From Globodera rostochiensis (taxonomy: Eukaryota; Nematoda; Chromadorea; Rhabditida; Heteroderidae): a DNA stretch of 64,000 bases. The stretch spans positions 562,185 to 626,184 of the forward strand of contig JAEVLN010000018.1 in assembly GCA_018350325.1 (NCBI GenBank), given 5' to 3'. This document shows, piece by piece, positions 11,903-23,184 of the stretch. Numbering within the stretch: position 1 is the stretch's first letter; every line of letters begins with the position of its first letter. The translations under genes were made by a program, and so were the position numbers. Below the pieces are notes generated by a model. The model worked only from the letters and a program-made list of their open reading frames with translations. It made no database searches and was not told the DNA's origin.

Positions 11903-11924
11903 GGCGGCGCCTATCGGCACCGCC
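11903..11924. repeat. Dispersed GC-rich hairpin repeat with C-run
   Basis: Same hairpin and same AT arm as 509-530, followed by a run of Cs. Confidence 0.7.
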
Positions 11925-12175
11925 CACCCCCCCCCCCGCCGCCCAAAAGCTTTAAGCCTAATAAGGGCCACTAAAGCAAAAAATGACGGCTTTTCAAACA
12001 ATATTTAATAAAATATTTTATTTTAATGATTACTTTTTTTTAGTCACATAAAAAAATTTGATTTTCTTTCGATTTTGATTTTCTTTCGATTTTCGATTTT
12101 GACTTTTTTTTAAATTTCGCACAGCCCGGATCTCATTGACCGTTTCGCTGGCGACGGTTGGGCAACCGTCCTGAA

Positions 12176-12289
12176 CAGGGCTGGGCGAAACTTCGGGTAT
12201 TTTGGGCTTCGAACTTCGTGCTTCGAATAAAATTGGGCTTCGTTTCGAGCTTCGGCTTCGGGTGGTGTGCCGAGCTTCGCCCAGCCCTG
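12176..12289. mobile_element. hAT-like miniature element (114 bp)
   Basis: Ends CAGGGCTGGGCGAAACTTCG and CGAGCTTCGCCCAGCCCTG are inverted repeats. Flanks GTCCTGAA and GTCCCGAA are an 8-bp target duplication with one mismatch. The core repeats GGCTTCGAACTTCG words derived from the end motif. Confidence 0.8.
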
Positions 12290-12796
12290 GTCCCGAAGCA
12301 GGTTGATGTTGTAAATATAAATTTTGTTGAAAATTCAAAACAAAGATAAAAATACCAAATAAACTTTGTTAAATAGAAGAAAGTCTCCTGTTAGTGTACT
12401 GTTTTTACCTGTTTTGGAAAATTTTATAAAAAATTTTAGGAAAATCTAAATTTTTGAGGTTGGATAATTTGGTCAAAGAAGCAGTTATTTTTTAGAGGGT
12501 GCATTTTTGGTTTGAAAATGTTTTTGTTTTTAATGATACATTTTTTGTTTTAATTACATACTATCTTTAGGGGTGTAAAATCCAAAATATTACTCAAATT
12601 CCGAATTCGAAACGCCCAAAAACCCCGAAATTTTAAAATTTTGCCCATCCCTAGTGCACATCCCTAGGAATTACTTTCTCTCCGTACACTGTGAAGGTCT
12701 AGGTTGAACGTCTTTATTCAAAAAATATAGCTTAAAATATGTAAAAATCGCATGTGTCATAATAAATCTGCTCCATGAAAAACACAAAATTTTAAC

Positions 12797-12890
12797 TGGC
12801 GCCGAATCGGTCGACGCCGAAAGGGCGGCGCCGAAACGTCCCCAGCGCCGAAACGGCAGCGCCGAAACGGTAGCGTCGAAACGGCCAAAC
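12797..12890. repeat. GCGCCGAAACGG short tandem repeat
   Basis: At least five degenerate copies of GGCGCCGAAACGG. A related patch (GCGGCGCCGAACTGG) lies at about 36030-36075. Confidence 0.7.
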
Positions 12891-13317
12891 TCCCCTATTT
12901 CGACCTTTCAAAAAATTTCTTTAGAAAAATTAAATAAATTCAAATTTTTCTTGCCAAGATGGCGCAAAACACCGAAAGCCACGAAATACCGACTAAGCAA
13001 AAAACGACAAAATACCGAAAAAAATGTTTTTTAAAGTCGATAAAAAGGGTACAAACAAATTTTAATGAAAAAAAAATTTACCTTTTGGCGCCATTGAGTT
13101 TGTTACCAAAAATATCGCCAAAACAAATTCTCAACAAAACTGCCCTTTTTAAGGGTGTAAAAAGTCTTGTTTTACAAGACTAAAAATCCAAGACTTGATA
13201 TTTGCAAAATGATTACATTTATGAATAGCTTGAATAGATGTGCTTAGGTATATTGTTTTTAAGTTGTCCGTTAAGATCATATATATTATCGGTTAATATT
13301 CCTCGTTCTTCACAATT

Positions 13318-15360
13318 TCAAAAGGTGAAATGATGTCCGCCAAACAGAGAATGGGTAGAAGCCAAAATTCCTTGGTTGTTAAATTATTACTTTTTGTTTC
13401 AATAAGTTGAATGATTAAAGCCAAAAATTGTAATTTCTAAGATTTAAATATGTCCAACCCTCCATGGTAGTCGTTGGTCCCTCCACCGTAGTCATTTTTG
13501 CTTTGTCCACAGTCCCACCAGATTTCATCGTTGGCTTCACCGTAGTGGTCGCCAAAGTCTTCACCGTAGTGGTTGTCGTTGGTTTGCTTGTCGTAGTCGT
13601 CGTTGAGGTTGTCGTTGGCATCATAGACAAAGGTGTAAAGTTTTTGTTTGACAAGTCGACGCCGGCCTTGCCAAACTGGCACTCACAATTCACCATGGAA
13701 TTCATCTCCTTCCCCACTTTGGCATTAATTGCAGCACAACTGGTGCCTTTAGCGCAGCCCCACACCGTTCTCTCATGTTTATTCCCTAAATATAATAATA
13801 ACCTTCAACATTTACCTAAATTGTCTTTGTCGGCAATTTTGTGCTGATCGCGCTAAAATGAATTACACCACAACAACTTAACTTTGGCACAACTCGCCGC
13901 AAAGCAATGCTCATATCCACCAAAACAATTGCCAATTGTTAAATTGCCATATCCGGTTGCATTGGAATACCCGACTTTGCATTGGAGCCCTTTGTAATTA
14001 AAAAAATAAATATTAAAAAATTGTTTGATTCCCCACTTCAAAACACCCGAAATCGATGGATTATCGGTAAATAGAGTCGAACAATTCCCAAATTTATTTA
14101 TTTTGAAGCCCCCTGCACCAAAGTATATTTACTTTTTTTTAAATTGTATTTACTGTTCCTTTTCCATTTTCTTTTTGCCATAAACACTCACTTTTCTTGG
14201 CGTTCGTTGGTTCAGGAGGGAGCTCAAACGCCACATTTGACATATTCACACCCTTTTCACCGACGGGGCATTTGCAAGAAGTATTTTCGGATTTGGTGAT
14301 GGCCTCCGCCAATCCTCTCACGAGTCCACATTTTTTGAATTCATAATCTGGGTCAGAACAATCCCAATAAATGACATCATTTCCTGGCTGATCCCCTATA
14401 ATGTAAAAGTAATTATTAGATCTTACTTATTGCTAAAATTTGAGACCTCTATTCCAAAGTTAAAAAGTCTTAAAACGGAACTTTATGTAGGTAAACCGGT
14501 TGTCGAACGACATAATTTTCTCATAATGCCACAAATCAACAAAGAAATTAACGTATAACCTAAAATAGTGTCTTCTCCCCCCCCCCCCCAAATTTTGAAA
14601 TTTTATTTGCATAGATTGGCCAAAACCGGGATCCCGACCGGGACCGGTCGGGAAATTCCCGGTTTTTGGAATCCCGATCCCGGTCTCGGTTTTTGAAAAA
14701 TCGTAATTGAAAATTAACAAATTTTGCCATCTGTCTAAAGGTTATTCAAATTTAAACAAAAATTCTTCAAAAAGCTCCAGAAATCTCAAATAAAGGACAA
14801 AAAAGGACGTGTACCCCAAAAATAAAAGTTACAAATCTTAAGAAAATTACATTTTTTTTAAAGAACTCGACTCTCAAAACAGTAAAAATCTTTAAAAAAA
14901 AGTATAGATGGCAACCCGGCCGGTAAATTACTCTCCGCCAAAAAAAAACGGAAAATTGCTCTCGGAAAATTTCTCTCCATGAGAAATATGGCAAATTTAA
15001 CATTTTAAAGCAGGCAAAACAACAAATTTAAAGCTGGCAACAATAACAAAAATTCGTTGATAAAAAGACCTTTTAATGAACCAATTTCGAGGCATTTTGA
15101 CTCTTATTTGCTAGACCTTTGTGATCTACATTTTATTTACATGCTGTGCAGATGGCAGCAAAGCAGCGGTCCTCATCATTAGAGCATGTTTTGTTAGTAC
15201 TTGTACCTTTGCCGGTCAGCCTCATGTAGCGTCCATTCTTGCATATGATTCCTTTAATTGTATTATTAAAATAAATTTAAAATTATAAAATATTACCGAT
15301 AGAACAATGCAAAGATGCAAAGATGGCACAGAGAACGTTCAAAATAGCAAATGCTTTCAT
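13318..15360 (-). CDS. Secreted two-domain cysteine-rich (ET/Ly6-like) protein with mucin-like stalk (6 exons)
   Basis: Minus-strand exons 15360-15297, 15251-15141, 14395-14192, 13989-13867, 13785-13459, 13370-13318, all phase 1. Exon 1 is a signal peptide (MKAFAILNVLCAIFASLHCS). The half-domains alternate as in its paralogues: IICKNGRY...RCFAAICTA, then WDCSDPDYEFKKCG...TSCKCPVGEKG; LQCKVGYS...HCFAASCAK, then VWGCAKGTSC...NCECQFGKAG. A stalk rich in Thr-Thr-Thr and TVKP follows, then a final exon with GILASTHSLFGG that matches the last exon of the paralogues. The penultimate small exon of the paralogues is missing here, yet joining exons 5 and 6 keeps the frame. The donor of exon 4 had to be placed 17 bp beyond its sibling position (T at 13867, then GTAATT). 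An acceptor TTGTTCAG lies just upstream of the start. Function unknown. Confidence 0.75.
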
Positions 15361-15595
15361 TTTTCAACGGTTTCTGAACAAAAATAATGTCGCTGTTAAA
15401 CCAATATAAATTATTATGAATAAATAAAATGAAATTCGCAGAATTATCCGATTAAATTTGTGCAGAATGTTTTTTACTTATATTAATGTGAATCCAAATT
15501 GTGATTGATTGCCGTTTAAAAAACATTTTTTCCCACCCTGACTGTTCAGAAAAAACGAATCGAATGGTTTGTTGGTGATTCATTGTGAAGTGTAG

Positions 15596-15860
15596 AGTAA
15601 AGTGACTGAGCCCATAGGATGAAATGGCCGCGAGTGGGGTGGGGGAGAGAGAGCGAAATGCTATGCTTACCCCCCCTTTAAGTCGTTGGAATGTCCGGGG
15701 GGCAATCATCATACGTGGGAAAGTCACTAATGGGTGTGACTGAAATCGGCGAATGCAAGATAAGCGATCGGAAGCTGTGAGAAAGCCATCAATTGACTTT
15801 CACCGGGGATTGATCAGGAAATGGGAAGAAATGAATTATGAATATCCTTAGACTGTTACA
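15596..15860 (-). repeat. 3' LTR (element orientation)
   Basis: On the minus strand it starts TGTAACAGTCTAAGG and ends ...CAGTCACTTTACT. The matching copy is 20645-20909. Confidence 0.9.
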
Positions 15861-15985
15861 ACTCCCCTCTTGCGCAGGATCGTCCTCGATCCTATTTGTG
15901 GACTTGGCACTCGAAGCTAGCCTCCAAGGGTGCTTTCAAAATTTGGTGTCTTGACTGAACTAGTCTTAACTTTTTTTGGTTAACA

Positions 15986-18900
15986 GGATTTTCACTCACG
16001 AATGAGTTAACAAAACACTTTTTTTGCCTTTTACTTTTCCTTCTTCCTTCTTCTTTCTTTTTTTCTTTTTCTTTCTTTTTTCTTTCTTTCTTTTTCTTCT
16101 TTCTTTTTTTCCTTTCTTTGTTTTTTTTCTTGTTTTTTCTTTCTTTAACGAATATTCGCCAGGTTTTAATGAAGGCCATTTTGATCCGGTTAAATGAATG
16201 ACATGAATAGATCTTTGTGAGTGGCACAAACAGCGTCAACAAAAAAGACAATGGATTGAAATTTGAATGTCTTACACCTTCTTTTCCCGAAAAGGTGCCC
16301 CCCCCATTTTTTATGTCACAACTGAAGATTGGAGTGGCCTTATTTGAGGCTCTTTTCTGTCCACTATATATTTTTTTTGTTTATCACACTTTGATTTGTT
16401 GGCCAATGGCTCTTTTGATGGTTTTTTTCTTCCTTTTTTTTGAACCATCCTTCCCTCTTACAAGTTTCATCATTTGCCCTTTCCAAATTCCTCCAATTTG
16501 TTGTCCTTCTCCAAATTGCGGATGTTGTTTGGTCCTCGGATGCCATTGTATATGGTGAAAGACAGCCGTATTTTTCAGAGCTTCTCCATTTGAAGAATGG
16601 TTTTGTAGTGCACGTTGTCTCCATCAAACTCACAGCTTCGACTGCCATGTCGAAGCCCGGTTGACAAAGTTTGTTTCCCTGGCACTGATAAGTGCTGTTG
16701 ACCATCTGCAACAGACTGAGGGTGCTTTAGATCTGTAGTTGGTCTTTATGGAGTCGATTTTGCAGGAGTTGTTTCCACGAATGGAGAATGATTGTTGATG
16801 TTGCTATTGCTTCACACTCTTGTCGCCGTCGTTCCAACTTTCGTTCAGTTGAGATGAAGTTGGGCGTTTACGAGGGGAATTTGACAGTGTCCCACTCTTC
16901 AATTGTTTAATTTAAATTTTTAATTTTGCCCCGAGAAAGGAAGGTGTAAGAATTTTGGAAATTATGAAATTAGAGAGAAAATAAAAATATATGAAGTGAG
17001 AGAAGGAGCAGGAGTTGATCAAAACCGGCAGATTCGCATGGTCTCCTTTTACTAGATCTGTTGTTGCTTCTGCCTTCTTCTCTTCCGCTTCCTTTTTTCT
17101 CTCCTCTCCCTTTTTCCCTATTGCTTTCTTTAGCTTTCTCCCTTCTTGCTGCTTCTTCGTCTCATTGCTCCTTCCGGCATTTCTTTTCTCTGCTACCGCT
17201 GCCTCTTCCCTCCATCCTCATTGGGTTCCTTCTTTTTTCTCTTTCTTTCCTTTGCTTTCTTCCGTTTGCTCTTCTTTTCGGTGATCAGCCTTTTTCTCTG
17301 CATCCGCTCTCCCTCTTCGCTGTCTTCTGGTCACTTTCATTCTCTGACACTTCTTTCTTCGCGCTTTCCATTTCTCCGCTTTCTTTTGCGTTCCGCTGTC
17401 TCGTCACTTCGACTTGTCTCCGCCATACTGCTTGAACTTCTGCTGCTTCCAGACGCTGTATCGCCACTGCCGCTATCACAGTGTTTTGCTTATTTGGGCG
17501 GTTTAGCCGTTTGTGACGCATTGCTGGATGGCCCTGCCTTTCTGGCGACTGAGCGGCCAAATTTGACTGTTGTTGACATGGCCCCGACGTCATTTGGTTG
17601 ACGGAATTTTTGGAGGTCGGCTGATGACCCTTGCTGGTCATCGACCTCCGCTCGCGTTCGGGTTGGCAGCTTGGAGGGTGCTTACGCACTCCTCTAACGA
17701 ACAATACGAATCGTAACTGGTCCGAAAGCCTTCGGCCCGAGCCACAAAATGTACGGCACCAAGAAAATAGGAACCGTAAATGCCGATCACGAGGAAAGTG
17801 GAAGGCCAAAAATGCTTATTTACGTTTTAGAACTTAAAATTAAGATTGGCAGGACCATTGGCCAGTAATTAGACTTGGTGCGATATTTGTGAATGTGGGA
17901 AAAGTAGTAAATTTGTTTGAATGAATTTATTTATTCTTTTTTTGAAACTTAAATTTGTACCGATTAAATAGACGATAGTCTAAATGTTTTTATTAAATTT
18001 AGTTTCACAAAGGTCATTTTTACGACGAAAATAAAACATCCTTTTTCGGGATCTGAATTTGAAATCTAATTAAAAGGTTCATAATGGCAATTTGTGGGGG
18101 TTTCACTCACCATTGAGTTTATTCAATACTTTTTTTTTGGATTACACGGCCACGAAATTATATTCTGGCTCAAATTACTCATACGAAAAGAACTTAAAAT
18201 AAATGCGCCAATATCCTTTGATGAAGGATAGGCAGGAAATTTTTTTTTGTGCGCAACTATTATTCATCTGATTAGAAACTGTCAGAATCAGGAATAGGCC
18301 GGAAATTAGAATATCGGTCGGTGCTACGTTCTTGCGCAGAAGCATAAACGGTGGAAGTGCGAAATGTCTAGCCCTATATCGACTGAAATATTCTTTGCGT
18401 AAGAGTTAATCAATCAAGAAAGGGATTTCTCGCAAGGTGTCAGAATTTCTTGCAAATGAGAATACATAATAATATTTTTTTTTAAGAGGCAAGGATTAGC
18501 ATTGATTCAATTGCTAAGAATTGCGTCAACCCTATGAAAGTCTCAAATTTGCATTAAATTGAGCACACGTCCGTCCCTTCGACTCATATTATCTTTTTTT
18601 TTCATGCTGAAATTCTGTTCATTTCTCTGGATTACACTCTCGAAAGAGTAGCGGCACTGCTTTTTATTAAGTTTGCTAGCTTGACGGAATTCGTTTCGAA
18701 AAGGGACATTTACATGAAAGATCAGACCGTAATGGTATACAAATCAACGGGAAATTTTTATCACAACTTCTGAAGTTTGGTATTCATGAAGAATATCGAT
18801 TTTTTATGATATAATGTTTGTGGTTTGGGTTATGAATAGGGACCGGATTTATGTGGACTAAAAACGCGGATTTGGAAATTTTTACATATCAAAAATTGCT

Positions 18901-20120
18901 AATTTCAGAAATATAAATCTTTAGGAGTGCATTTTTGCATTTTTCTTAAGAGTTCTTTGAAAGAAATCGTGAATCTTATTCACGAATGAGTGTGCATAAA
19001 AAAAATACTTTCAGGATTCTTACTCACGAATGAGCATCACACTGGCCATAAAATAAACTTAAATCATTCATTCACCCACTAAAATTGTTTCACTGTGCAT
19101 TCCTATGCGCAGATATTCCTCTGATCAGGAAAATCTATCTGATCTCGCATGGCCAAAAAATGCATTGACCCAACCAATTAATTGCTTTTTATGGATTGAG
19201 TCAGAGGTGCGAGATCCCCTTCGAAAAAGGTATGCAAAATAGTGGCATTTTTATAGCCTCCGTTTTTTGCAATTAAATCATAAAAAATGAATATTCTCTT
19301 TTCTCCATTAATAAGATTTCCCAAAGTTCAAAAAGGTGGCAGGTTTGTAAATATGGCAAAAAAATGACAAAGTTCTAAGTGGTATTTGCCCATAAAAAAC
19401 ATAAACATTATGGCACCCCTGTATTGAGCCCAGGGTTGGCGCGCGGTGTCCGTTCACGAACCGCGAAATTCTGAAAAATGTTTTGGGAGAAAATTAAATC
19501 AGAGATATATTTAAATATGTTTCACCAAATAAAGGGATATTGCTGCCTTCAAAAGCTTTGTCTTACGAGAAGCGCATCCTGCTTAAGTTATTCAATCATG
19601 AGGGTTATGCTGGCTGGCCTTTTAAGGGAAGAAATTAAAATCAAATAATTACCTTATTTTTGGAGAACAGCAAAATAGAAAATTGTATGTGCATGAACAA
19701 ATTTTAGCCTGAGAATTATTATTATTATTTAGCCTGAAAACTATTATTATTTTTTTTAGCTTTTTTTTTATGAACTAATTTCCGGAATTTTCTCAATAGA
19801 ATTAGTGAGATTAAAAAATACGGTCGGGATTTCCATATATACACAAATGAGTAGATTTTTTATTTTTTTAATCAGGATATTTACTCACGAATGAGACTGT
19901 TTGAGAATATCAGCATTGTACCATATAAGCCAAAGAAAATTTGATTAAGACGAATGGACTGAATAAATACTAAAAAAATGTTTACTTTAAAGATGCCACC
20001 TTTAAAGCATTTATGATGTTTTTTTTGTTTTGTTTTTTTAATCCGGATCTTCACATAAGAATAAGTGCGTTAACTGGCTTTTTAGGCTATTGTCAGGATT
20101 TTCGCTCACGAATGAGTGTC
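15986..20120. repeat. Interspersed ACTCACGAATGAGT palindromic motif inside the LTR element
   Basis: CAGGATTTTCACTCACGAAT followed by GAG recurs with variations at about 15987, 19015, 19876 and 20095, with weaker copies near 18105, 18970 and 20048. The core ACTCA-CGAA-TGAGT can form a five-base-pair hairpin with a four-base loop. Copies occur only within the retrotransposon interior. Confidence 0.7.
17285..17809 (-). CDS. Candidate gag-like ORF of the LTR element (174 aa)
   Basis: It is the only sizeable frame on the element's sense strand. The product is basic and rich in Arg, Gln, Ser and Lys, with VIAAVAIQRLEAAEVQAVWR in the middle and a charged Lys/Glu tail. I see no CCHC zinc knuckle, protease or polymerase motif. 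It could be a degenerate gag or a chance frame over purine-rich sequence; the 15892-17280 stretch downstream is largely purine-rich on this strand. Confidence 0.3.
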   Translation of the reverse strand: MAFHFPRDRHLRFLFSWCRTFCGSGRRLSDQLRFVLFVRGVRKHPPSCQPERERRSMTSKGHQPTSKNSVNQMTSGPCQQQSNLAAQSPERQGHPAMRHKRLNRPNKQNTVIAAVAIQRLEAAEVQAVWRRQVEVTRQRNAKESGEMESAKKEVSENESDQKTAKRESGCREKG

Positions 20121-20219
20121 ATTGGCCAAAAAAATATAAATGATTGAATGTGCAGATAAATTGGCCATAAAATAAGAATTGAATGCGCTGATTGCGTCGG
20201 CCGACAAATTATTTAATGC

Positions 20220-20545
20220 GCAAATGTTCATTTAAACAGGAAAATCCATCTGATTAAGCATCGGCCGGAATGAAACACATGAATAGCGCAAATTTTCATC
20301 TGATTGAATGGATCAGGCATGGGCCGGTACAAATTTAATAATGCGCAACATTTCATCTGATCACGTCTGATCAGGCATCGACCGGTCGGAAATTTACATT
20401 TATATGCGCGAATATAGAACAAAGTTATAATGATTGCGCAAACATCATCTGATCAGTAAATTCGTCTGATTCAGGCATCGGCCGGAAGAAAATACATTTA
20501 ATTGCGCAAATTTCATCTGATCATGCGGATCAGGCAACGGCCGGA
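20220..20545. repeat. Array of CATCTGATCA ... GGCATCGGCCGG repeats in the LTR element leader
   Basis: At least five diverged units of about 60 bp each carry (C)ATCTGATYA, then TCAGGCATCGGCCGGAA and GCGCAAAT. Looser copies appear at about 18280 and 19110. In element orientation this lies just downstream of the primer-binding site, where a packaging or untranslated leader would be. Confidence 0.7.
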
Positions 20546-20626
20546 ATTTTATTTTAATTGCGCGCGCAATGCCCCAAGCTCGCATCCCCCATTGATGAAC
20601 CGTCACTCCGTTCCGTCCACAGGACG

Positions 20627-20645
20627 GAACCATCCGGTGCTACCA
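20627..20645 (-). promoter_or_regulatory. Primer-binding site for initiator tRNA-Met
   Basis: The minus strand reads TGGTAGCACCGGATGGTT directly next to the LTR. It matches the complement of the eukaryotic initiator-tRNA-Met 3' end except at two central positions. Confidence 0.8.
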
Positions 20646-21189
20646 GTAAAGTGACTGAGCCCATAGGATGAAATGGCCGCGAGTGGGGTGGGGGAGAGAG
20701 AGCGAAATGCTATGCTTACCCCCCCTTTAAGTCGTTGGAATGTCCGGGGGGCAATCATCATACGTGGGAAAGTCACTAATGGGTGTGACTGAAATCGGCG
20801 AATGCAAGATAAGCGATCGGAAGCTGTGAGAAAGCCATCAATTGACTTTCACCGGGGATTGATCAGGAAATGGGAAGAAATGAATTATGAATATCCTTAG
20901 ACTGTTACAGTAGTTTATAAATAAATATATTTGGATATTAAATTTAAAAGGATTGGACTCGAATAAGAATACTGCAAATTCTTCTTCTTGTGATTAGAAC
21001 CGCAAAAAGTTTGCGTCTGGAATTTATATATTCATCGATTCCCCCGCATCGAGCTGAGTACGAATATGCAAAAATTTTGCACTGCTCAGCTCACCATTCT
21101 AAGCAAGAGTACAGTTTTTTACCCAAAGTTGGTCAAAACCATAACGGAAGTTATGAACAGATTTGATTGAAATACTTCGAAGCTTTTTA

Positions 21190-22095
21190 TCCTTGAAATT
21201 TTCTTTTTTGGCATTTTTCCTCTTTTGGCACTTTTCCCTCTTTTCATTTTTCCCTCTCTTGGTGTTTTCCCTCTTGGCATTTTCATCTTATGGCATTTTT
21301 GCTTTTTGGCTTTCCCCTTAGCATTTTTACTTTTGGCATTTTTCCCCTGGCATTCTTCTTGACATTTTCACCTTATGGCACTTTTCCCTCCTGATTTTCC
21401 TTTATGAAACTGTTTCCTCTTTGAGTATTTCTCGCTTTGCTTTTCCCCTTGGCACTTTCACCTTTTGGCATTTTTACCTTTTGGCCTTTACCCCCTTTGC
21501 ATTTTCAGCTTTTGGCCTTTACCTCCTTGGCATTTTCATCTTTTGGCCTTTACCCCCTTGGCATTTTCATCTTTTGGCCTTTACCTCCTTGGCATTTTCA
21601 TCTTTTGGCCTTTACCTCCTTGGCATTTTCATCTTTTGGCTTTACCTCCTTGGCATTTTCATCTTTTGGCCTTTACCTCCTTGGCATTTTCAGCTTTTGG
21701 CCTTTACCCCCTTGGCATTTTCATCTTTTGGCCTTTACCTCCTTGGCATTTTCATCTTTTGGCCTTTACCTCCTTGGCATTTTCAGCTTTTGGCCTTTAC
21801 CCCCTTGGCATTTTCATCTTTTGGCCTTTACCTCCTTGGCATTTTCATCTTTTGGCCTTTACCTCCTTGGCATTTTCATCTTTTGGCTTTTACCTCCTTG
21901 GCATTTTCACCTTTTGGCCTTTACCCCCTTGGCATTTTCATCTTTTACCCTTTACCCCCTTGGCATTTTCACCTTTTGGCTTTTACCCTCTTGGCGTTAC
22001 CCCCCTTCGGCATTTTCTCTTGGCATTTTCATCTCTTGGCACTTTCCCTTGGCATTTTCACTTTCTCTTTATTGGCGTTTTCCCACTTTTGAAAT
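21190..22095. repeat. 31-bp minisatellite (CATTTTCATCTTTTGGCCTT-type unit)
   Basis: The regular part (about 21460-21990) repeats a 31-bp unit, with looser ends on both sides. Because 31 is not a multiple of three, the same Leu/Phe/Pro/Trp-rich peptide appears in all three forward frames. That explains the 220-270-codon open frames; they are not treated as genes. Confidence 0.9.
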
Positions 22096-22139
22096 TTCTC
22101 CCTTCTGGCACAAATCGATTCAGAATGCCCCTCAATGAC

Positions 22140-22478
22140 AACCAGCAAAAAATGCTACGCGCCACCGGGAAATTTTTTTTGAAAATATTTGTTAAGGAAT
22201 TAGTCCGAAATTTATCAAATTTCCCGAAAATTTTCGACTTTTTGCTCAAAATTTCGAAAATCGGAACCCGGAATTCCGAAGCGCCTTAACATTTTTTGGA
22301 ACCCGGAAATCGGAATTCCGACCCCAACAATGTCGGAAATCCCGCCCATCCCCGATGTCCAGTTTATTTTTATTAAATGCGGTTAAATGAATAGGTATGA
22401 ATTTTAAATTTTAATCGTTTATTCCCGTCGCTTTGTGACCAAAAGGCGAGGCACTTCAAAATGCGATCATTTGAATCG
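22140..22478. other. Intergenic, no gene seen
   Basis: It contains a CGGAATTCCG/CCCGGAAATCGG-type degenerate repeat ending near GCCCATCCC, similar in style to the hAT-like elements, and otherwise AT-rich sequence. Confidence 0.4.
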
Positions 22479-23050
22479 CTAAGTCAAGTAGGGGTTGCTT
22501 TGTTCGCATTCTTTGCCCAAACACTTCTCCAGTCCATCGCCTTTCTAAATGTTTTTTACAATTTTTATTCTTAAATTTAAAAAAAAAATTGTTTTGATTG
22601 CATTTAACCGTACCAAAATAATGTGCAACGCGCATTTGTCACCAGACCCGATAACTCCGAGCAAACCCCCCTGGGGAATTAGGCCCAAAAGATCAAAGGC
22701 GAGTGCAGCAACAGCATTTTCCATCTTCAAAAGGCCGCCTTTCCATGCTCTGTCCAAGAAATTCTCCTCCGATCCATTCCGAGTGCCATGCTCTAGGATT
22801 GCACAAGACCGGATTACCTATATCTGCCCCCGCGGGTACCCGTGATTCTGAACACCCGGATGCCGGTCCTGGTAATTCACCAAAAACACCAGGATACCGG
22901 TCCTGGTAATTCATCAAAAACACCAGGATACCGGTCCCCGGGTATCCGTTCTAGTCCAACCCTACCATCCATTGTCACAAAGCCGGCCAACGCGCCCGGT
23001 TCGCCGAGGTGAACATAGACGCATTCGTTTTCATTGTAAGGGATCGACAT
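22479..23050 (-). pseudogene. Member of a three-copy unknown family, interrupted by a transposon in its coding exon
   Basis: Minus-strand pieces: 23050-22965 (MSIPYNENECVYVHLGEPGA...), 22793-22614 (ENFLDRAWKGGLLKMENAVA...GLIPQGGLLGVIGSG) and, after a GT-AG intron, 22544-22479 (KGDGLEKCLGKEC...*). A 171-bp element (22794-22964) splits the first exon. Removing it plus 8 bp of target duplication restores one frame of about 107 codons. Related copies lie at 27600-27918 and 34740-34985. No signal peptide is evident on the visible start, and an upstream exon is possible (TTTGCATTTGAG precedes the start). I do not recognise the domain. Confidence 0.6.
22794..22964. mobile_element. hAT-like miniature element inside a coding exon (171 bp)
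   Basis: Ends TAGGATTGCACAAGACCGG and TAGTCCAACCCTA. The core repeats ACCAGGATACCGGTCCTGG. The 8-bp flanks (CCATGCTC and CCATCCAT) match at five positions only, so the duplication has decayed or the ends are slightly misplaced. Confidence 0.6.
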
Positions 23051-23184
23051 GCTCAAATGCAAATACAAAATTGGTAAATATGTTCATATCTCACAGTTTC
23101 AAAATACCCAAATTATATACCCATCGATTCCGCTTGGTCTCCTAAAGCATGAATCCAAAAAATTTTTACGCAGACTCTCATGCC

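Larger units (their letters stand above)
10462..13317. other. Intergenic repeat field
   Basis: No supported gene. Contents: ATTGGACATTTCGCCC tandem repeats (10700-10880), a CCGGATTCCGG-rich element (about 11000-11340), a tRNA-like Pol III box pair (about 11580-11640), a hairpin repeat (11903-11924), a hAT-like element (12176-12289) and GCGCCGAAACGG repeats (about 12797-12890). The open frames here are by-products of these repeats. Confidence 0.55.
15596..20909 (-). mobile_element. LTR retrotransposon, minus orientation, recently inserted, mostly non-coding
   Basis: Two 265-bp direct repeats (15596-15860 and 20645-20909) look identical by eye and are flanked by GTAG (15592-15595 and 20910-20913). 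Read on the minus strand, the upstream LTR is followed by TGGTAGCACCGGATGGTT, close to the initiator-tRNA-Met primer-binding site (TGGTAGCAGAGGATGG), and the downstream LTR is preceded by the purine tract AAGAGGGGAGT. The internal 4.8 kb has no reverse-transcriptase or integrase-sized frame. It holds one candidate gag-like ORF (17285-17809, minus) and a long AT-rich part with arrays of short repeats. It is best described as a large non-autonomous (LARD-like) element. It sits about 235 bp upstream of the 13318-15360 gene in the same orientation. Confidence 0.88.

Noticed and set aside
15892..16251. Lys-rich minus-strand frame
   Set aside because: Produced by a CTTTCTTTTT microsatellite in the LTR element; no protein-like composition outside the run.
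17015..17601. Leu/Ser/Phe-rich forward frames over CT-rich sequence
   Set aside because: Low-complexity pyrimidine tract inside the LTR element and opposite to its transcription direction.
21421..22289. Three long overlapping forward open frames (223, 233 and 274 codons)
   Set aside because: They are the three frames of one 31-bp stop-free minisatellite; no signal, domain or splice context.
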